A stretch of 64,000 nt of DNA, from contig NC_082417.1 in the NCBI RefSeq assembly GCF_004011695.2, forward strand, positions 1,426,001 to 1,490,000, in the 5' to 3' direction. The translations under genes and the position numbers were made by a program. The notes under the pieces were generated by a model. It was not told where the DNA came from and searched no databases. It was given only the letters and a program-made list of their open reading frames with translations. The stretch is from Ascochyta rabiei (taxonomy: Eukaryota; Ascomycota; Dothideomycetes; Pleosporales; Didymellaceae). Below are positions 44,300-56,795 of the stretch, one piece after another (positions within the stretch are counted from its first letter, which is position 1; each line of letters begins with the position of its first letter).

Positions 44300-47200
44300 A
44301 ATATAGCTAAGGGCCTTGTCTGCCTTATGTTTCTAGTTAGGTAATAAGCTATAATAATATTGTCTATATAGAAGAAGATAGTAACTCTATTCTTAAGTAA
44401 GCAGCAGGGTTTATAGGGAACAACTGCAAATCTATAGCTTGTTAGAGTAGATGTAAATTCCTTCTGCTAGAGGAGTAGAGAGATTCTTAGTCTATATAAT
44501 GCCTTGTGTAGCTATAGGACTATGCCTAGTTTCTAATACCTACGTAGCATCCTTATATAGACCTCTCTGTTAATTAATATATAAATAAAGGCGTTTACAA
44601 TATTAAACTGCTTAAGTTTTAGGTTATATGCTTCTACAATTGCTATAAGCATTCTAAAGGACCTGCTAGCTAGTGTTACTGCGTGGGTATCTTTAGAAGT
44701 AAAGTTTTGTTACTAGTTACCTTAGACTACTAGTTGCGCCTTATATTTAAGTAGGTAGTAGTTCTTATTAAGCTTGTACGTGTATACCTACATACAGCTA
44801 AGTATCTAGTATCCTACCACCTTAGTCTTTATTAGGGGTACTTTAGCCTATAACTTTATATTCTAATAGCTGCTAAGTTGTTCTTACTTAGCTTCTTTAA
44901 ACCATTTGTAAAGCAGGTAGTCCTCTAGGTTTAATTGTGCTGTTAGCTCTAGTAGGAGTTAGCTTTAATAAGGCTTAAGCCCATATATCAGCATTTGTTT
45001 TAACCTAGCCTTATTAATATTGTTACCCTAGTATGTGCCTATCTTTCTGCCTTATATGCTAGCTATAAATGCAGCTTTCTACAGGATAGTTTGTAAAGTT
45101 CCTTAAGATTGCGCTAGCGTTAATTCTAACCAATTAGCAGTTAACTAGTGCTACCTGCCAACTCCTGATTAGCTGTTACCTCTTGCTAACTAGGATAACA
45201 ACAATATATTTATTAACAACGCAACTAGTAGCAGAGTTAGAGGAGGAGTTAGATATATGTGTCTAGCCTTCTGTCTATTATTGTATCCTAGTTAATCTTC
45301 TGTAGCATTTAAGTGTGTAATAGTGTTGTCCTTATAGAATAACTAGATTTTAGCCTTATTTTAGGGTAGAGGCAGAAGCTCTACGCTTCTTGTCTATGTT
45401 ACTATCTATTTAAGAGTGCTGTGCATAAGGTTATCTATTAGGTCCTAAGTCTAGCTACTAAAGACAGTATCCTTATTAAAGATCACATCTCTTATGCTAA
45501 TAACTTTTACTAAGGTTAGAATCTATATCTTATATATATTTAAGGATTAGTATCCTACTAGGTATCCTATCTATGCTCTTAGGTTTAGTTGCTAGAGTTG
45601 TAATTTTCCTTAAAGGGTGTTACTTGTAAGAGTAAAGGCTTTATATCTATATACTCTTAGATATGCCTAGTTTAGTTTCCTACTTTATATGTTTAGGCTA
45701 GCTAGTTAAGCTGTATAGGTAAAGAACACATTATAGGGTGTTTTCTAGTTATTTAATAACCTTAGTGTTTAGTTGTGTAGGTACACGGCTGCCCTTACAA
45801 TCTCTAGCCATATTTCCTATAGTAGGTTTGCGTCCAATCTTATAGTGCGTGCCTTATCTTTTATTACACCCCCTAAGCGTTTAGTATCTCTGTTCTATGC
45901 TTAGGTTTCTAGTGCGGAAGGCTTAAGCCTTATTAATTGTGCAGCTCACTATCTTAATACTTCTAGTTTTATTGCAGTAATTTCACTATTACACTTATTT
46001 AACTTAACCTAGATTATATATTGTTTTAACAGGAATTGTGTAAGAGTGTCTAGAGAGTAGATAATTGTCTTTCCTAGTTAATTATCTTTAAAATAGAAGT
46101 CCTAGAGAAAGCTAGATCGCCTGTTAACAGCAAGTAACTAGCTCTTTTCCTTAGTAAAGCTTCCTTCTTTATATAAGTGGAAGTTAATTACTATATATTC
46201 TCCTAGTCCTTTATTACTTATTTATAGTGTTTAACTAATTTACCTCTTAGTCTTAGCTTAACTATAAGCATCACATTAGACTGTAGTAATACTCCTAACT
46301 TTCACCCCCTAAGATTGTTAGATAAGGTGTTTAATAGTAGCAGCTCTAGGGTGCCCTATTTGCTTGTGCTATAGCAGAGCAGTAGCAGTCTTAGGTGTTT
46401 AGCTTTATGTTAATTATATTGCAAGTGCTGTCTGTATCTGTTCCCTAAGTACCTATTATCTATATTACTTATCTAAGGATGTAATGGCCATGTTGTCTAC
46501 TCGTCTAAGCTAAGTTAGATCTCCTTTTGTGTCCTACCAGATGCCCTGTTAACGTAGTTGTTAGAAAGAGACAAGGTTGCAAAGTATGTCTAGGCACTAT
46601 GCTACGTTGTATAGTATAAGAGTAGTTAGTTAGCTTATATTTAATAGATAGAGATAGACAGTGCTATATCCCTATATCTATACCTAGGAGTTTCCTACCT
46701 ATAGGTAGTTGTTCAATGCAGGTAGAGTAAGGTCTTATATCTAGTCCTTGTTATTTATAATATAGATTATTAATCCTAAGTTGAAGATAAAGGAGTTCCT
46801 AAGAGGGTAGCCTAGTAGCTCTATATTGTATAATTCTTTAACTAGACTTATGTTAATTATTAATATCTTCTGTCCCTATAGTTATCCTAGAGGTGCCTCT
46901 AGTGTTTAGGATATCTTAATAGCTAGTGTCTTAGTGTAAGCTTGTTTTGCAGATCTAACCTAATCTTAAAGGTTAGCATTTTATTCTATCCTAAATTATA
47001 CTATCTTAGCAATTCTATTGCATAGGGTTAACTATTCTAGTGCTTTATCTTTATAGACATAGTAGTAATCTTCTAGTCTATAGCGTTGTCCACAAGCAGG
47101 GCATTTTGCTCCTCTAGCTGCTGCTGTATCCCCTCTTAGGGACTGCTTAGATATAGTTATTTAACTAATGTTCTGTTTTTAATAAGGTCTTCCCTAACTC
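44300..47200 (-). pseudogene. Copia Gag-Pol remnant
   Basis: Minus-strand coding is recognisable mainly at RT (YIDNIIIAYY near 44350) and the gag knuckle (47080-47120). The order Gag, integrase, RT follows from copia organisation. Integrase was not resolved motif by motif. Stops are abundant. Confidence 0.7.
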
Positions 47201-48160
47201 CCCTGTGTAGTAGGAGTAGATAATGCGTCTTTAACAAAATAAGAGGCGTCCCTGTTAGTGTCTAGGGTAGATTTACCACTAGCAGTAAGAGTTAAGTTAT
47301 TCCCTAAAGTAAAGGTGCCCCTTTACTATCTCTCCTTAGGGTAGTACTTACTTATATGCTCTTAGAAGCGTTTTATTATTTCTTTATAAGTTATGTTTTA
47401 TTCTTATCTACTATAGTCCTAGAATATAGTTACCTAGGTTAGCGCTATTTTTATTACTAAATCTAAGAAGTCTTAGACAGTGTCTTGTATATTGTATATT
47501 TTAGTAATACCCTCTATTTTAGCATTAGTTGCAGCATAATTATACCTAAGGAGCTATGTATCCTAGCTCCTAGGTTGTCTTATTAGCTTAAGAGCTGCTA
47601 GGTATTAGTAGCGTGCGCGTAATTGTTCTTCTTTAGTATTAATGCTAACTGTGTGTTTAAGGCTAATAAGCTATGTTTAAATTAATTTACCTAGTTAGCA
47701 GCAGTTCTTTATAATGTAAGGTAATACTAAGCTTTAGATAAACATTACTACCTTGTCTAGGTTAGCTTGTTCCTTGTAGTAGTCTCTATCCGCTATCTTG
47801 TAGGATCTAAGGCAGCTCTTCTAATAGTTATTATCTTCCTTCTATGCCTTTAGGCCGTTGGCTGATAGTTTAGATAGGATTTTAGGAAGCCAAGGGTTTT
47901 CTTGTTTATTATTGCTAAGGGCTAGCCTCCTCTTATAGCTAGTAATGTCTAGGGCGTTAGGTACTTGTAGCTTAGTCCTTAGAGGGATAGTCTAATTTAT
48001 GTCTATCTTCTCCTATACGTCTAGAGAGGCGCAGTAGGTCTACAGTTAATATAACTAAGGTGTGTAGGTTGTGTAATCTATAAGAATTATTATTAAGTTG
48101 CATATTGTTAACAGCAATATATTAAAAGGGTGTTTTAGTAGTGTTAGTAAGACTCTTAAT

Positions 48161-48322
48161 TATTAGATAATATGCTTAATGTGCAAAGATGATAATAAAG
48201 GTGATTAATTAATAATTATCTGTCTTAATGGCTCATTTTATGTGTGTGTGCCGCTAGTCCCTAAGTTAACCAAGGTTAACCCTAAACCCACAACTTAGCT
48301 TAGTAAGGTTGGTTATCTAACA
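48161..48322 (-). repeat. Copia LTR (5' LTR in element orientation)
   Basis: 162 bp, nearly identical to 43131-43294, followed by the CTTAG target copy. Confidence 0.88.
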
Positions 48323-48327
48323 CTTAG

Positions 48328-49072
48328 TATAAGTAGTTAGAGTTATAGAAGAGTAGATAGTAGAGTAGTAGTATAGAATAGAAAGAGAGTTTCTCTACCT
48401 TTATATTATCTTCTTTTCTATTCTATCTTAACTAGTAGCCTTCTATTTGCTATACTATAATTAAGATTTAATAAATTCTATTTTACATAATTCTTAATTA
48501 ATAGTAGAATACATAAGAATTCACTAATTCTTCTTAAAATAATTCTTAATTATTGTAACAGTAACTAAGAATTAACTAATTCTTCTTTTACTAATTCCTA
48601 TTTACTAGTACAATAATTAAGAATTAACTAATGCTTCTTTAATTAACGCCTAATTATTCTACTAGTAATTAAAAATTAATCCAAACCTCTTTTATTAATT
48701 TCTAATTTCTAGTAGAATAATTAGGAATTAACTAATTCCTCTTTAATTAATTCTTAATTACTAGTAGTAAAATTAAGAATAAAGGTAATTCTCTAGTACC
48801 TAAACGCTGATTAGACTTACTAATAGCTAGAGCTAGCTATCTATATTAATACTTCTTTCTTCTCTTTACTATCTTTCTCTACTCTACTCTCTACTTTACT
48901 CTTTACTATACTATTCTATCTATAGGCCTCTACCTTCTACATCTATTACTAAATACTATAAAAGTAAGTGTTCTCTATTTTAACCCTAAGCTATATCTTC
49001 TACTAAAAGCCTACTAATATACCTATAGAAATAGTATAAGAAAACTCTATTTAACTAGCTAAGTATACTACT
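48328..49072. repeat. AT-rich divergent promoter region with palindromic tandem repeats
   Basis: From about 48470 to 48790 the motif AATTAAGAATTAACTAATTC recurs every 55-65 bp and is partly self-complementary. The remainder is TA-rich and non-coding. Its position between two divergent genes suggests a shared regulatory region; no specific site can be named. Confidence 0.6.
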
Positions 49073-52000
49073 ATGTCTACCTCTAACTACACTCCTACTA
49101 TAGAGCTAGGCTATAACCTATCTTACTCTTAAGATCTAGGGCTTCTATTCTGCTCTAATAGTAGCTGCCTTAGTAGTATTAATAGTAATTAAAGTACTAC
49201 TATAGTAGATATTATAAAGCAGCACTTTACTAAGCATAAGATTACTTTAAGAGACAAGAAGATTAAGAAGTTTCTAGAAGATATTAAAGACTATAGAATA
49301 GCTACTATTAGTAAGTCTGCTACTATGAAGAACTATAAGTATTATTTTAAAGAGTTACCTCTTATAGAAGAGGGCTATCTGTGCCTAGCTAAAGAGTGTA
49401 ATAGAATCTTTAGTAATAGAAAAGTACTCTATCTACACCTAGAGGAACATAGAAAGAATAAGGAAATACCTTTCAATAGTAGTAAAAAGAGCTTTTATAA
49501 AGAGAATATGAAAATACAAAGCTTATTTAAGAAGAGAGATCTTATAAACTACTTTATTATAAAAGATAATAGTAGTACTACTAGCGCTATAGAGCCTACT
49601 ATTACTACTACTACTCTTAGTACTTCTAACAGCCTTTTAATAGCTATAAAGAAGAGCTAGAAGCGTTTACTAACGCTACTAATCTAAGCTTTACTTTATT
49701 AGAGAATAAAGAGATACCTTCTACTATTAGTAAAACTAAGTTCTATCTCTTTCTTAATAACAAGAATCTTAATAGCTTACTTAAGCTAGTTACTATTCCT
49801 ATAAAGAAGAGTACTACTATAGAAGAGAGAGTAGAATATAATCTACTTAAGCTAGTAGAAGAGACTCTATACTCTATAGAACCTCTAGTAGAGAAGCTAA
49901 ATAGAAGGCTTAGGCAGCAGCTACAAACAGAGGTACTAGCTACTAATAAAGAGAAGAATCTAAAAGACTTTAGCCTACTCTCTAATAAGGATGTAAAAAG
50001 AAAGTACTATAAGTATTTTAGTCTATTTATAACCTATCTATATAGAGTTATTAGAGAAAGAGCTAGAGATAAGTCTACTACTAGTAAGCAACCTATTCTA
50101 CCCTCTCTAGTAGAAGAGCTAGTAGCTACTATAGTAGAGAATATAAAAGACTTTCTAGAAGCTAGTAAAGAAAACCTAGAAGATAGTATACTAGATACTC
50201 TATTTACTACGCTAGTTGCTAGAAGTAAAGAGTATTTAATAGCTATAATAGATACTCTACTAGAGCAGCCTCTAGCACAAGATAACCTAGAAGAATACCC
50301 TAGCTTTAATAGTGCTATTATTACTTTTCTAGCTATTAAAAGTATAGATCTAAATACGAGAGTTACTAAGGCAGCTATTAGCATAGAGCAAGATTGCTCT
50401 TATCTAATCTATTCTGTTAGGCTATTCTCTATAGCTATAGTTAATAGTAGATATAATAAGTTAACTACTAGTGGTAACTCTACTAGCTTAGAAGAGGTCT
50501 TTCTAGACTACTATAGTAGAAATCTAACGACTAACTCTAGTAATAGCTTTAAAGAATTAACCTCTTTAAGAGCTTATACTAGAGCTATAGCTACTAACAC
50601 GCTAACTAAGCCTAGAATAAGAGATATTAGTAACAATCTCTTTATAGTAGATAATAGTCTAGAAGTAGATATTAAGAAGCTTAAGAAGTTCTTTGTCTAT
50701 ATAGAAGATACCTTAGAAGAGTTTCTATTCTCTAGAATTATTTATCTAAATCCTAGTAATTTAGATCTAGACTTTAACAAGCTAGAAGATAGTATAGCAA
50801 ATACTATTCCTACGTATAGCTTTCTAGAAGATACTACTAATAATAGAGACTATAACCTAAAAGACTATAGCTTCTACCTAATTGAAAGACTAGAAGATAC
50901 TAGCTCTATCTTCTCTAAGTTCTTTATTAATAGCATTACTAGTACTAGTATAGATTTTAATATCTATAATATAAGAAGATACTTTAAAGATAGACAAGAG
51001 TTTATTAAGCTACTAGGTCTAGCTTTCTATCTACTAGCAGCTTGCCCTATTAGAGGCACAGAGGTAGAGTTACTAAAGTATACCAATAGCCTAGAGCTAG
51101 GCTCTAGAAACCTATATATAGATAGCATTACTAAGCCAATAAAAGTAGAGACTAGCTATAGAAAGTCTAATAGTATTACTAATAGAGATAATAACATAGT
51201 TAGGTTCTTTAGCCCTAAGTTTAGCTACCTACTAAAAGTATATATTACTATAGGCATACCTTTCTATAACTACCCAAACTTTAAGGTATTTAATATAAAG
51301 AAAGCTAGTCCTTATTTACTAGAAGTTAATAATAAGCTTGTTACTAGTAAAGGTATCTCTAATCTACTTAGTATAAAAAGCCTAGAGTTTCTAGGTACAA
51401 AGCTCTCTATTACTACTTGTAGACAAGCTATAAAGTATATTATTATTAATAGATTAAACATAGATCTAGAAGGTATACTAGAAGAAGAGGAAGAAGAGAA
51501 TAATATAGAAGATGTTCCATTTAATCACTCTACTAAAGTAGCACTAGGTAACTATGCTAGAGATAGTAATATCCTAGCTAGTAAAACTAGTAGCCTAGAG
51601 CAAAAATCTATAGATTTTACTACTAGAATCTTCAACTATCTAGAGCTTAGTAGTAGAACTGTAGATAAGAAGCTAGTGGTCTTTAACGCTATAGCTGCTA
51701 GGCTAGAAGACTCTATTCTACCTAGAGTAAAGCCTATTAGAAGAGAAGAAGCTAAGAGTATAGAAGAGTTAATAGAAGATATAAATATTATAAGCTCTAG
51801 TAAAGCGCCTTCCCCTAGTAGTACTAGAGAAGAAGAGATAAGCTATAGTAGTATAGACTTTAATAACTATACTACTTTAAAAGATAACTTTAACTATAGT
51901 AATAGTACACAGGATATATTAGATAAAGTATATAACAATACTTCTAGTAAAGATACTATAAGAAGAGATAGAAGTAGTAGTAGTAGCTCTAGTAGTAGCT

Positions 52001-55000
52001 CTAGTAGAAAGAAGAGTAGACCTACTACTACTATAAGTAAGAGAAAGAAGTTTATAATAAATAGCTCTAGTTCTAGCTCTAGCTCTAGCTCTAGTTCTAG
52101 AAAAGAAGAGGCTCTTACTACTAGTAGTCCTAAAGTCGTTATACTAAAAAAGCCTATTAATAAGAGGTATTATACTAGAGTAGATACGCTACCTAGGAAA
52201 GAAGAAGATATAATAGATATCTCTAGTAATAGCACTAGTAGTAGCTTAGAAGACAACGCTAGCTTAGAAGAAGATAATAGTACTAGAGTTTATAGGATAA
52301 GAAATAGAAGAAGTCTATATAAGATTAATAAAAGCACTAAAGAAGATACTTCTACTCTATATTCTATCTTTACTACTAGACTAGAGGCTACTTCTACTAG
52401 TAAGAATAATAGTAGAAGGAATAGTAGAAGCAATAGCTTAGACGCTAGTAATAGCTTTACTAGTGCTAATTATATACCTGGTACTTCTATAGCTACTACT
52501 AGTGCTAGTAAGAAAAAAGGTATAGAAGAAGAGAATAACTATAGTACTATTCTAAACCTAGTAGAAGACTATAAGAGTAAAAGCCTAGCTTCTAGTAAAA
52601 GTAAAGAAGTAAAAAAGCCTCTAGTCTATACTACTAGCACTAGTAAAAGTAGTAAAGAGAATAGAAGAACTAAAAGAATACCTACTAGTACTTCTAGAAG
52701 TAGTAGTAGCTCTAGCGCTAGTGCTTCTACTACTAAAGAGAATAGACCTATAGAAGATAATCTTAGTAGTAATAGTAAATTAGCTAGAGAAGAAGATGCT
52801 ATTTTAGAACAAGACTCTAGTAGTAACTATAGTCTAGATATAGAAGATAGTTCTCTTTTAGAAGAACTTAATAGAGATAAAGAGAATCTAGTAGCTTCTA
52901 CTATAGAAGAGAATAGTAGTAGTAGCACTAGTAAAGAAAAAGAAGATGCTAACTCTAGTCAAAGTAAAGAGGTACTAGTACAAGATAAACTAGATCTAGC
53001 TAGGCCTTCTTTTAGAACTAGCTCTAGTATTCTTAGTAGTAATATTAACTATATAAGAGAACTTACTTCTAATAGAGAAAGAGAAGTGCTATTAAATAGA
53101 AACACTACTATAGATCTTAGTAGTAGTAGGGTTCTACCTAGCTTAGACTTTACTAAAGAAGAAGAAGACATCTTTTCTAAAAGCTCTTCTAGTAGAGAAA
53201 TGCGTACTAGTAGCTATAGTAAGAAAATAGAAGCTATTTTTAATAGAGATATAGAAAAGGAAAAGACTAGTCTACCTAGTACTTTACCTATTCTACCTAG
53301 TAGTCCTAGTAAAAGAAAGTCTAGTATAGACTTAACTAGCCCTATAAGCTCTAAGCTTAAAAAGGTAAACTATTTAGAAGGTATTGTTACTAAAAGTAGT
53401 AGAAGTAATAGTATATGTCTAGAAGAAAGAAAAAAGATTATTATAGAGAATATTAAACTTAGAAGGCTAACTAACTTAGCTATAAGTAGTAGAAGAAAGA
53501 CCTTACTAGAGAGCTTAAAAGAGCTATATAAAAGTATAAATATAGAAATAAAAGACTTTAAAAGCCCTAGGCAAGAAGAGGCTATTAAAGAGATAATAGA
53601 TTCTACTCCTTTCTTAACCTATATATCTAAAACAGGAGGTGGAAAATCTAATCTCTTCTTTCTACTTAGCTACTTATATTCTAATAGAAAGTATATAGTA
53701 GTAGTACCTAGAGTAAGCTTACTAAAAGACCTTTATAATAGATCTAGAAGCTTAAAGCTTAATAGTATACTAATAGATGCTAATAACCTAGATACGCTAG
53801 ATACTAAAGAGATAAAAGCAAATCTACTCTTTATATCTATAGATTTACTACTTGAGGTTAGCTTTTTAAGCTACTTACATAGTCTTAAGATAGATAGAGT
53901 ATCTACTACTATCTTCTTAGAAGAAGCACACTTACTACTACTAGAAGAAAGCTTTAGGCCTAGGCTAGAGAGTATTAATAAGAATCTTAATCTAGAGTTT
54001 AATCTAGTATTTATAAGCGCTACGCTACCTAGTAGCTTACTTAAACTATTAAAGTTAAAGTTTAGTATCTATAAGCCCTATACTATTAAAGAGTCTACTA
54101 CTAGAGATAAAATAAGCTACATACCTGTAGAAAGTACTAAGCCTATAGAGATAGCTAGAAGTATACTAATAGAAGAAGTAAAGTCTTTAGAAAGTAAAGA
54201 AAGGATAATTCTCTATACTAGAACTAAAGATGAAGCTAGAAGGGTAGCTAAAGCGTTTGCTATACCTTACTACTATAGCACTAAAGATCTAGAAGAAAAG
54301 GTACTACTAGAGAAAAATCTAAGCTTATTTCTAGATAGTAATAATAGTACTTATACTAGTATAGTAGCTACTAGCGCTTTACTAGGACGGATAGATTATC
54401 CTTTTATTAAGAGCATTATTTTTATCTATATCTATAATAGCTTTATTAATACCATACAAGGTATAGGTAGAGTAGCTAGATTATTAAAAGATGGCAAAGC
54501 TTTTCTAATTTATCCTAGTAATATAAAAGTTAGATTAGTAGAGACTTCTATTAACGCTAGTAGTATAACTATGTTAGCAGAGTTTAAAGTAATAGATAAT
54601 AACAAGTTAATAGAGTTTCTACTAGATAGAACTTGTAATAGAAGAATACTAAAAGAATATCTAGAAGATAAGCAAGAGCTAACTTTTTCTCTAGAAGTAG
54701 CTAAGTGTATTAGTTGTTTAAAAAGAAGTAAAAGTCTAGAAAATGCTAAAGAAAGCCTAACTAGCAACTCTATTCTAGTAGAAACCTTAAAAGTTAAAAT
54801 AATAGAAAAGATAGAAGATTTTACTACTAAATTTTGTATTAATTGCTTCTTTAGATATAAGTATCCTAGCTATAGCACGCACTCTTTAGAGGATTGCTCT
54901 AACTATAAAAGTAGCTTAGAGAATAGAGTAAGATCTATCTTTAAAGTTATAAAAACACCTATTAATAATAGAGGTATTATACCACCTAACCTAGTATGCT

Positions 55001-55311
55001 ACTATTGCTATTTACCTAAGTTTATTTACTATTCAAAGAGTAAAGCTACTTGCTTATATAGAGATATAAAAGTTAACTATATAGTATTTCTACAAGAACT
55101 AATTAAGAGAGACATTTCTATTTCCCGCTTAGAAACACTATCTAAGCTTAAAGAAGACTATTTAAAAGATACTAGCTACACTACTAAAGAAGACTTTATA
55201 ATAGTAGAGCTACTAAGTAAAGTAGTAGAAGTAGATACTAAGAAGGTTCTTTTACTCTATAAGATTCTACTAGATGTTACACTACTAGACCTAGAGAAAG
55301 ATATAAATTAA
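49073..55311 (+). CDS. Giant RecQ-type helicase, telomere-linked-helicase-like
   Basis: About 2,080 codons. The frame starting at the ATG at 49073 has TAA at 49130 and 49187, is then open to 49660, and must shift by one before the long frame 49630-55311, which has 1,893 sense codons. Order: a C2H2 finger (Cx4Cx12Hx3H, 49382-49450); a large N-terminal region containing RGTE (51052) and HST...YAR (51526-51558); a Ser/Glu/Lys-rich linker (51.9-53.4 kb); then RecQ motifs PRQEEAI, KTGGGKS (53629), EEAH in place of DE[AC]H (53920), SAT (54016), and QGIGRVAR (54457). A Cys/His-rich C-terminus follows. This plan matches fungal subtelomeric telomere-linked helicases. 3'-5' helicase activity is inferred. 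CA and TG are nearly absent, and 51676-55311 encodes no Trp. The N-terminal stops and the frame break leave open whether the gene works. Confidence 0.75.
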
Positions 55312-56616
55312 GTAGAAAACAAATCTACTACTAGTACTATCAGCTTAGTATCTAGCAATCTAGCTACTAGTATAGAAGAAACTACTTTAGAAAGCTTAAA
55401 ATCTATCTTCTATACTTAAAAGCTCTACTTTCCTCCCTACTATAGTAGCTTTTAAATAGTAAAATATAGATACGAATTTTATCTTCTCTATTCTCTTTAG
55501 AAGAGAATGTTATTCTAGTAGTTAGCTTTATTAATATATGCTCTATACTCTCTATATACCTATCTCTACTTTTTATACTTCGTATTATTCTTACCTTAGG
55601 AATAAGAAAAAAAGTATCTAGCTAATAATTGTTTCTAGTACTTTATTCTTTCTATTCTCTTCTCTAGTCTATTTACTTTCTAGTTATAGTAAAGATAGGA
55701 ATAATAGTAAGCTTTTCTACTCTACTACTTTCTATACTCCCTATACTCTACTCTATAATCTATACTCTCTAATTCTTTTTTAGTAGAAGAAGAGTACCTA
55801 CTAGCTATTAACTTTAGTAAATTAGGTATAAAAGCTACTCTATAGCTTATCTACTTAACTACTACTAGATCTCTACTCTATCTATCTTAGTACTCTTTTG
55901 TTAGTTAGTACTACTTTCTTTCTTTACTTTGTAGCACTATCTTATAGTACTTTCTATATAGTGAAAAAAAAAGTTACTTATCTACTACTAGAAAAACAAA
56001 AGTAGAAGCTTTCTGTTCTACTTATATAAAAAAAATCTCTTTACTTTAGAGATAAAACTAGTAAGTATAAGCTAAGTATAGTAAATAAAGAATAGAAAGT
56101 AAGTATAAGCTAACTTAACTAGTAAATAAATTATAAAGTACTTTTGTTCTAGTACTTATCTATATAGATTTTTTATCCTTAGTATTATAAGAAGCTTTAT
56201 TTCTTTATTTCTATAGTCTTTATAATTTTTATCCATTTAGTAATAAACTAGCGTAGCTATTCTTACTATATAGTATTTTCTTTTTAAACCTTACTTTACT
56301 ACTTTCTAGCTAGTTCTTTCTTTTAGCTAGTTTTTTTACTTATTCTTTTTACTAGTTACTGTATTCTATAGCTTCCTAAGAGTTTACCTTTACCTTTTTT
56401 CTAGTAAAGCTAGAAGTTTCTTTTTATAAAATTAATTACTATAAGTAAGCTTTTCTCTATCTTTTATACTATACTACTACTAGTAGTACTTCTAGTATTC
56501 TACTAGTAAGAATAGTAGTTAGCTTACTACTTTTAAGCTTAAATAAAGTAAATACTTTTCTTTATCTATAAGTAAAAATAAAGTAGTTACTATCTATCTC
56601 TATCTAGTAGTAATAG
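55312..56616. other. AT-rich non-coding 3' flank of the helicase gene
   Basis: 1.3 kb with the same CA/TG-poor composition. Short homopolymer runs and CTACTA-type strings, no coding frame and no clear repeat. Confidence 0.6.
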
Positions 56617-56795
56617 AAGAAGGAAAACAGGTATAGGGTTAGACGAACATCAAAATTTTAAATTTTAAATTTTAGGGTGGAATAGGAAGCGCACAATTGC
56701 GTAAAGAGAACGTACTCTTTAGAATTCCAGCCTCAGCAGTAGTTCTTAATTTATTAGCGCTGGAAGGGGGTGCTATTGCAGGCGCAGGACACAGA
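56617..56795 (+). repeat. Satellite leader unit 1
   Basis: It opens each satellite block: AAAATTTTAAATTTTAAATT tract, GCGCACAATTGCG, then GCGCTGGAAGGGGGTGCTAT. Copies at 58387-58555 and, inverted, at 13441-13622. Confidence 0.85.

Larger units (their letters stand above)
43131..48322 (-). mobile_element. Ty1/copia retrotransposon, RIP-degraded
   Basis: LTRs 43131-43294 and 48161-48322 with a perfect 5-bp target duplication CTTAG (43126-43130 and 48323-48327). The LTR ends are TRTTAGATAA...TCTAAMACA. A purine-rich tract (minus strand, GCTGAGGGGGTG) abuts the LTR at 43294, so the element reads right to left. On the minus strand the copia RT box FFYIDNIIIAY lies at about 44345-44377, near the 3' LTR as expected, and a gag-type knuckle start KCPACGQRYR near 47080-47120. 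The frame has many stops. Confidence 0.9.

Noticed and set aside
49572..49632. 61-nt GT-AG intron joining the two helicase frames
   Set aside because: The length leaves the downstream frame wrong; other donor/acceptor pairs tried also failed.
50034..50384. Minus-strand ORFs inside the helicase gene (also 54510-54767)
   Set aside because: They exist only because the CA/TG-poor composition removes stops on both strands; the plus frame carries the helicase motifs.
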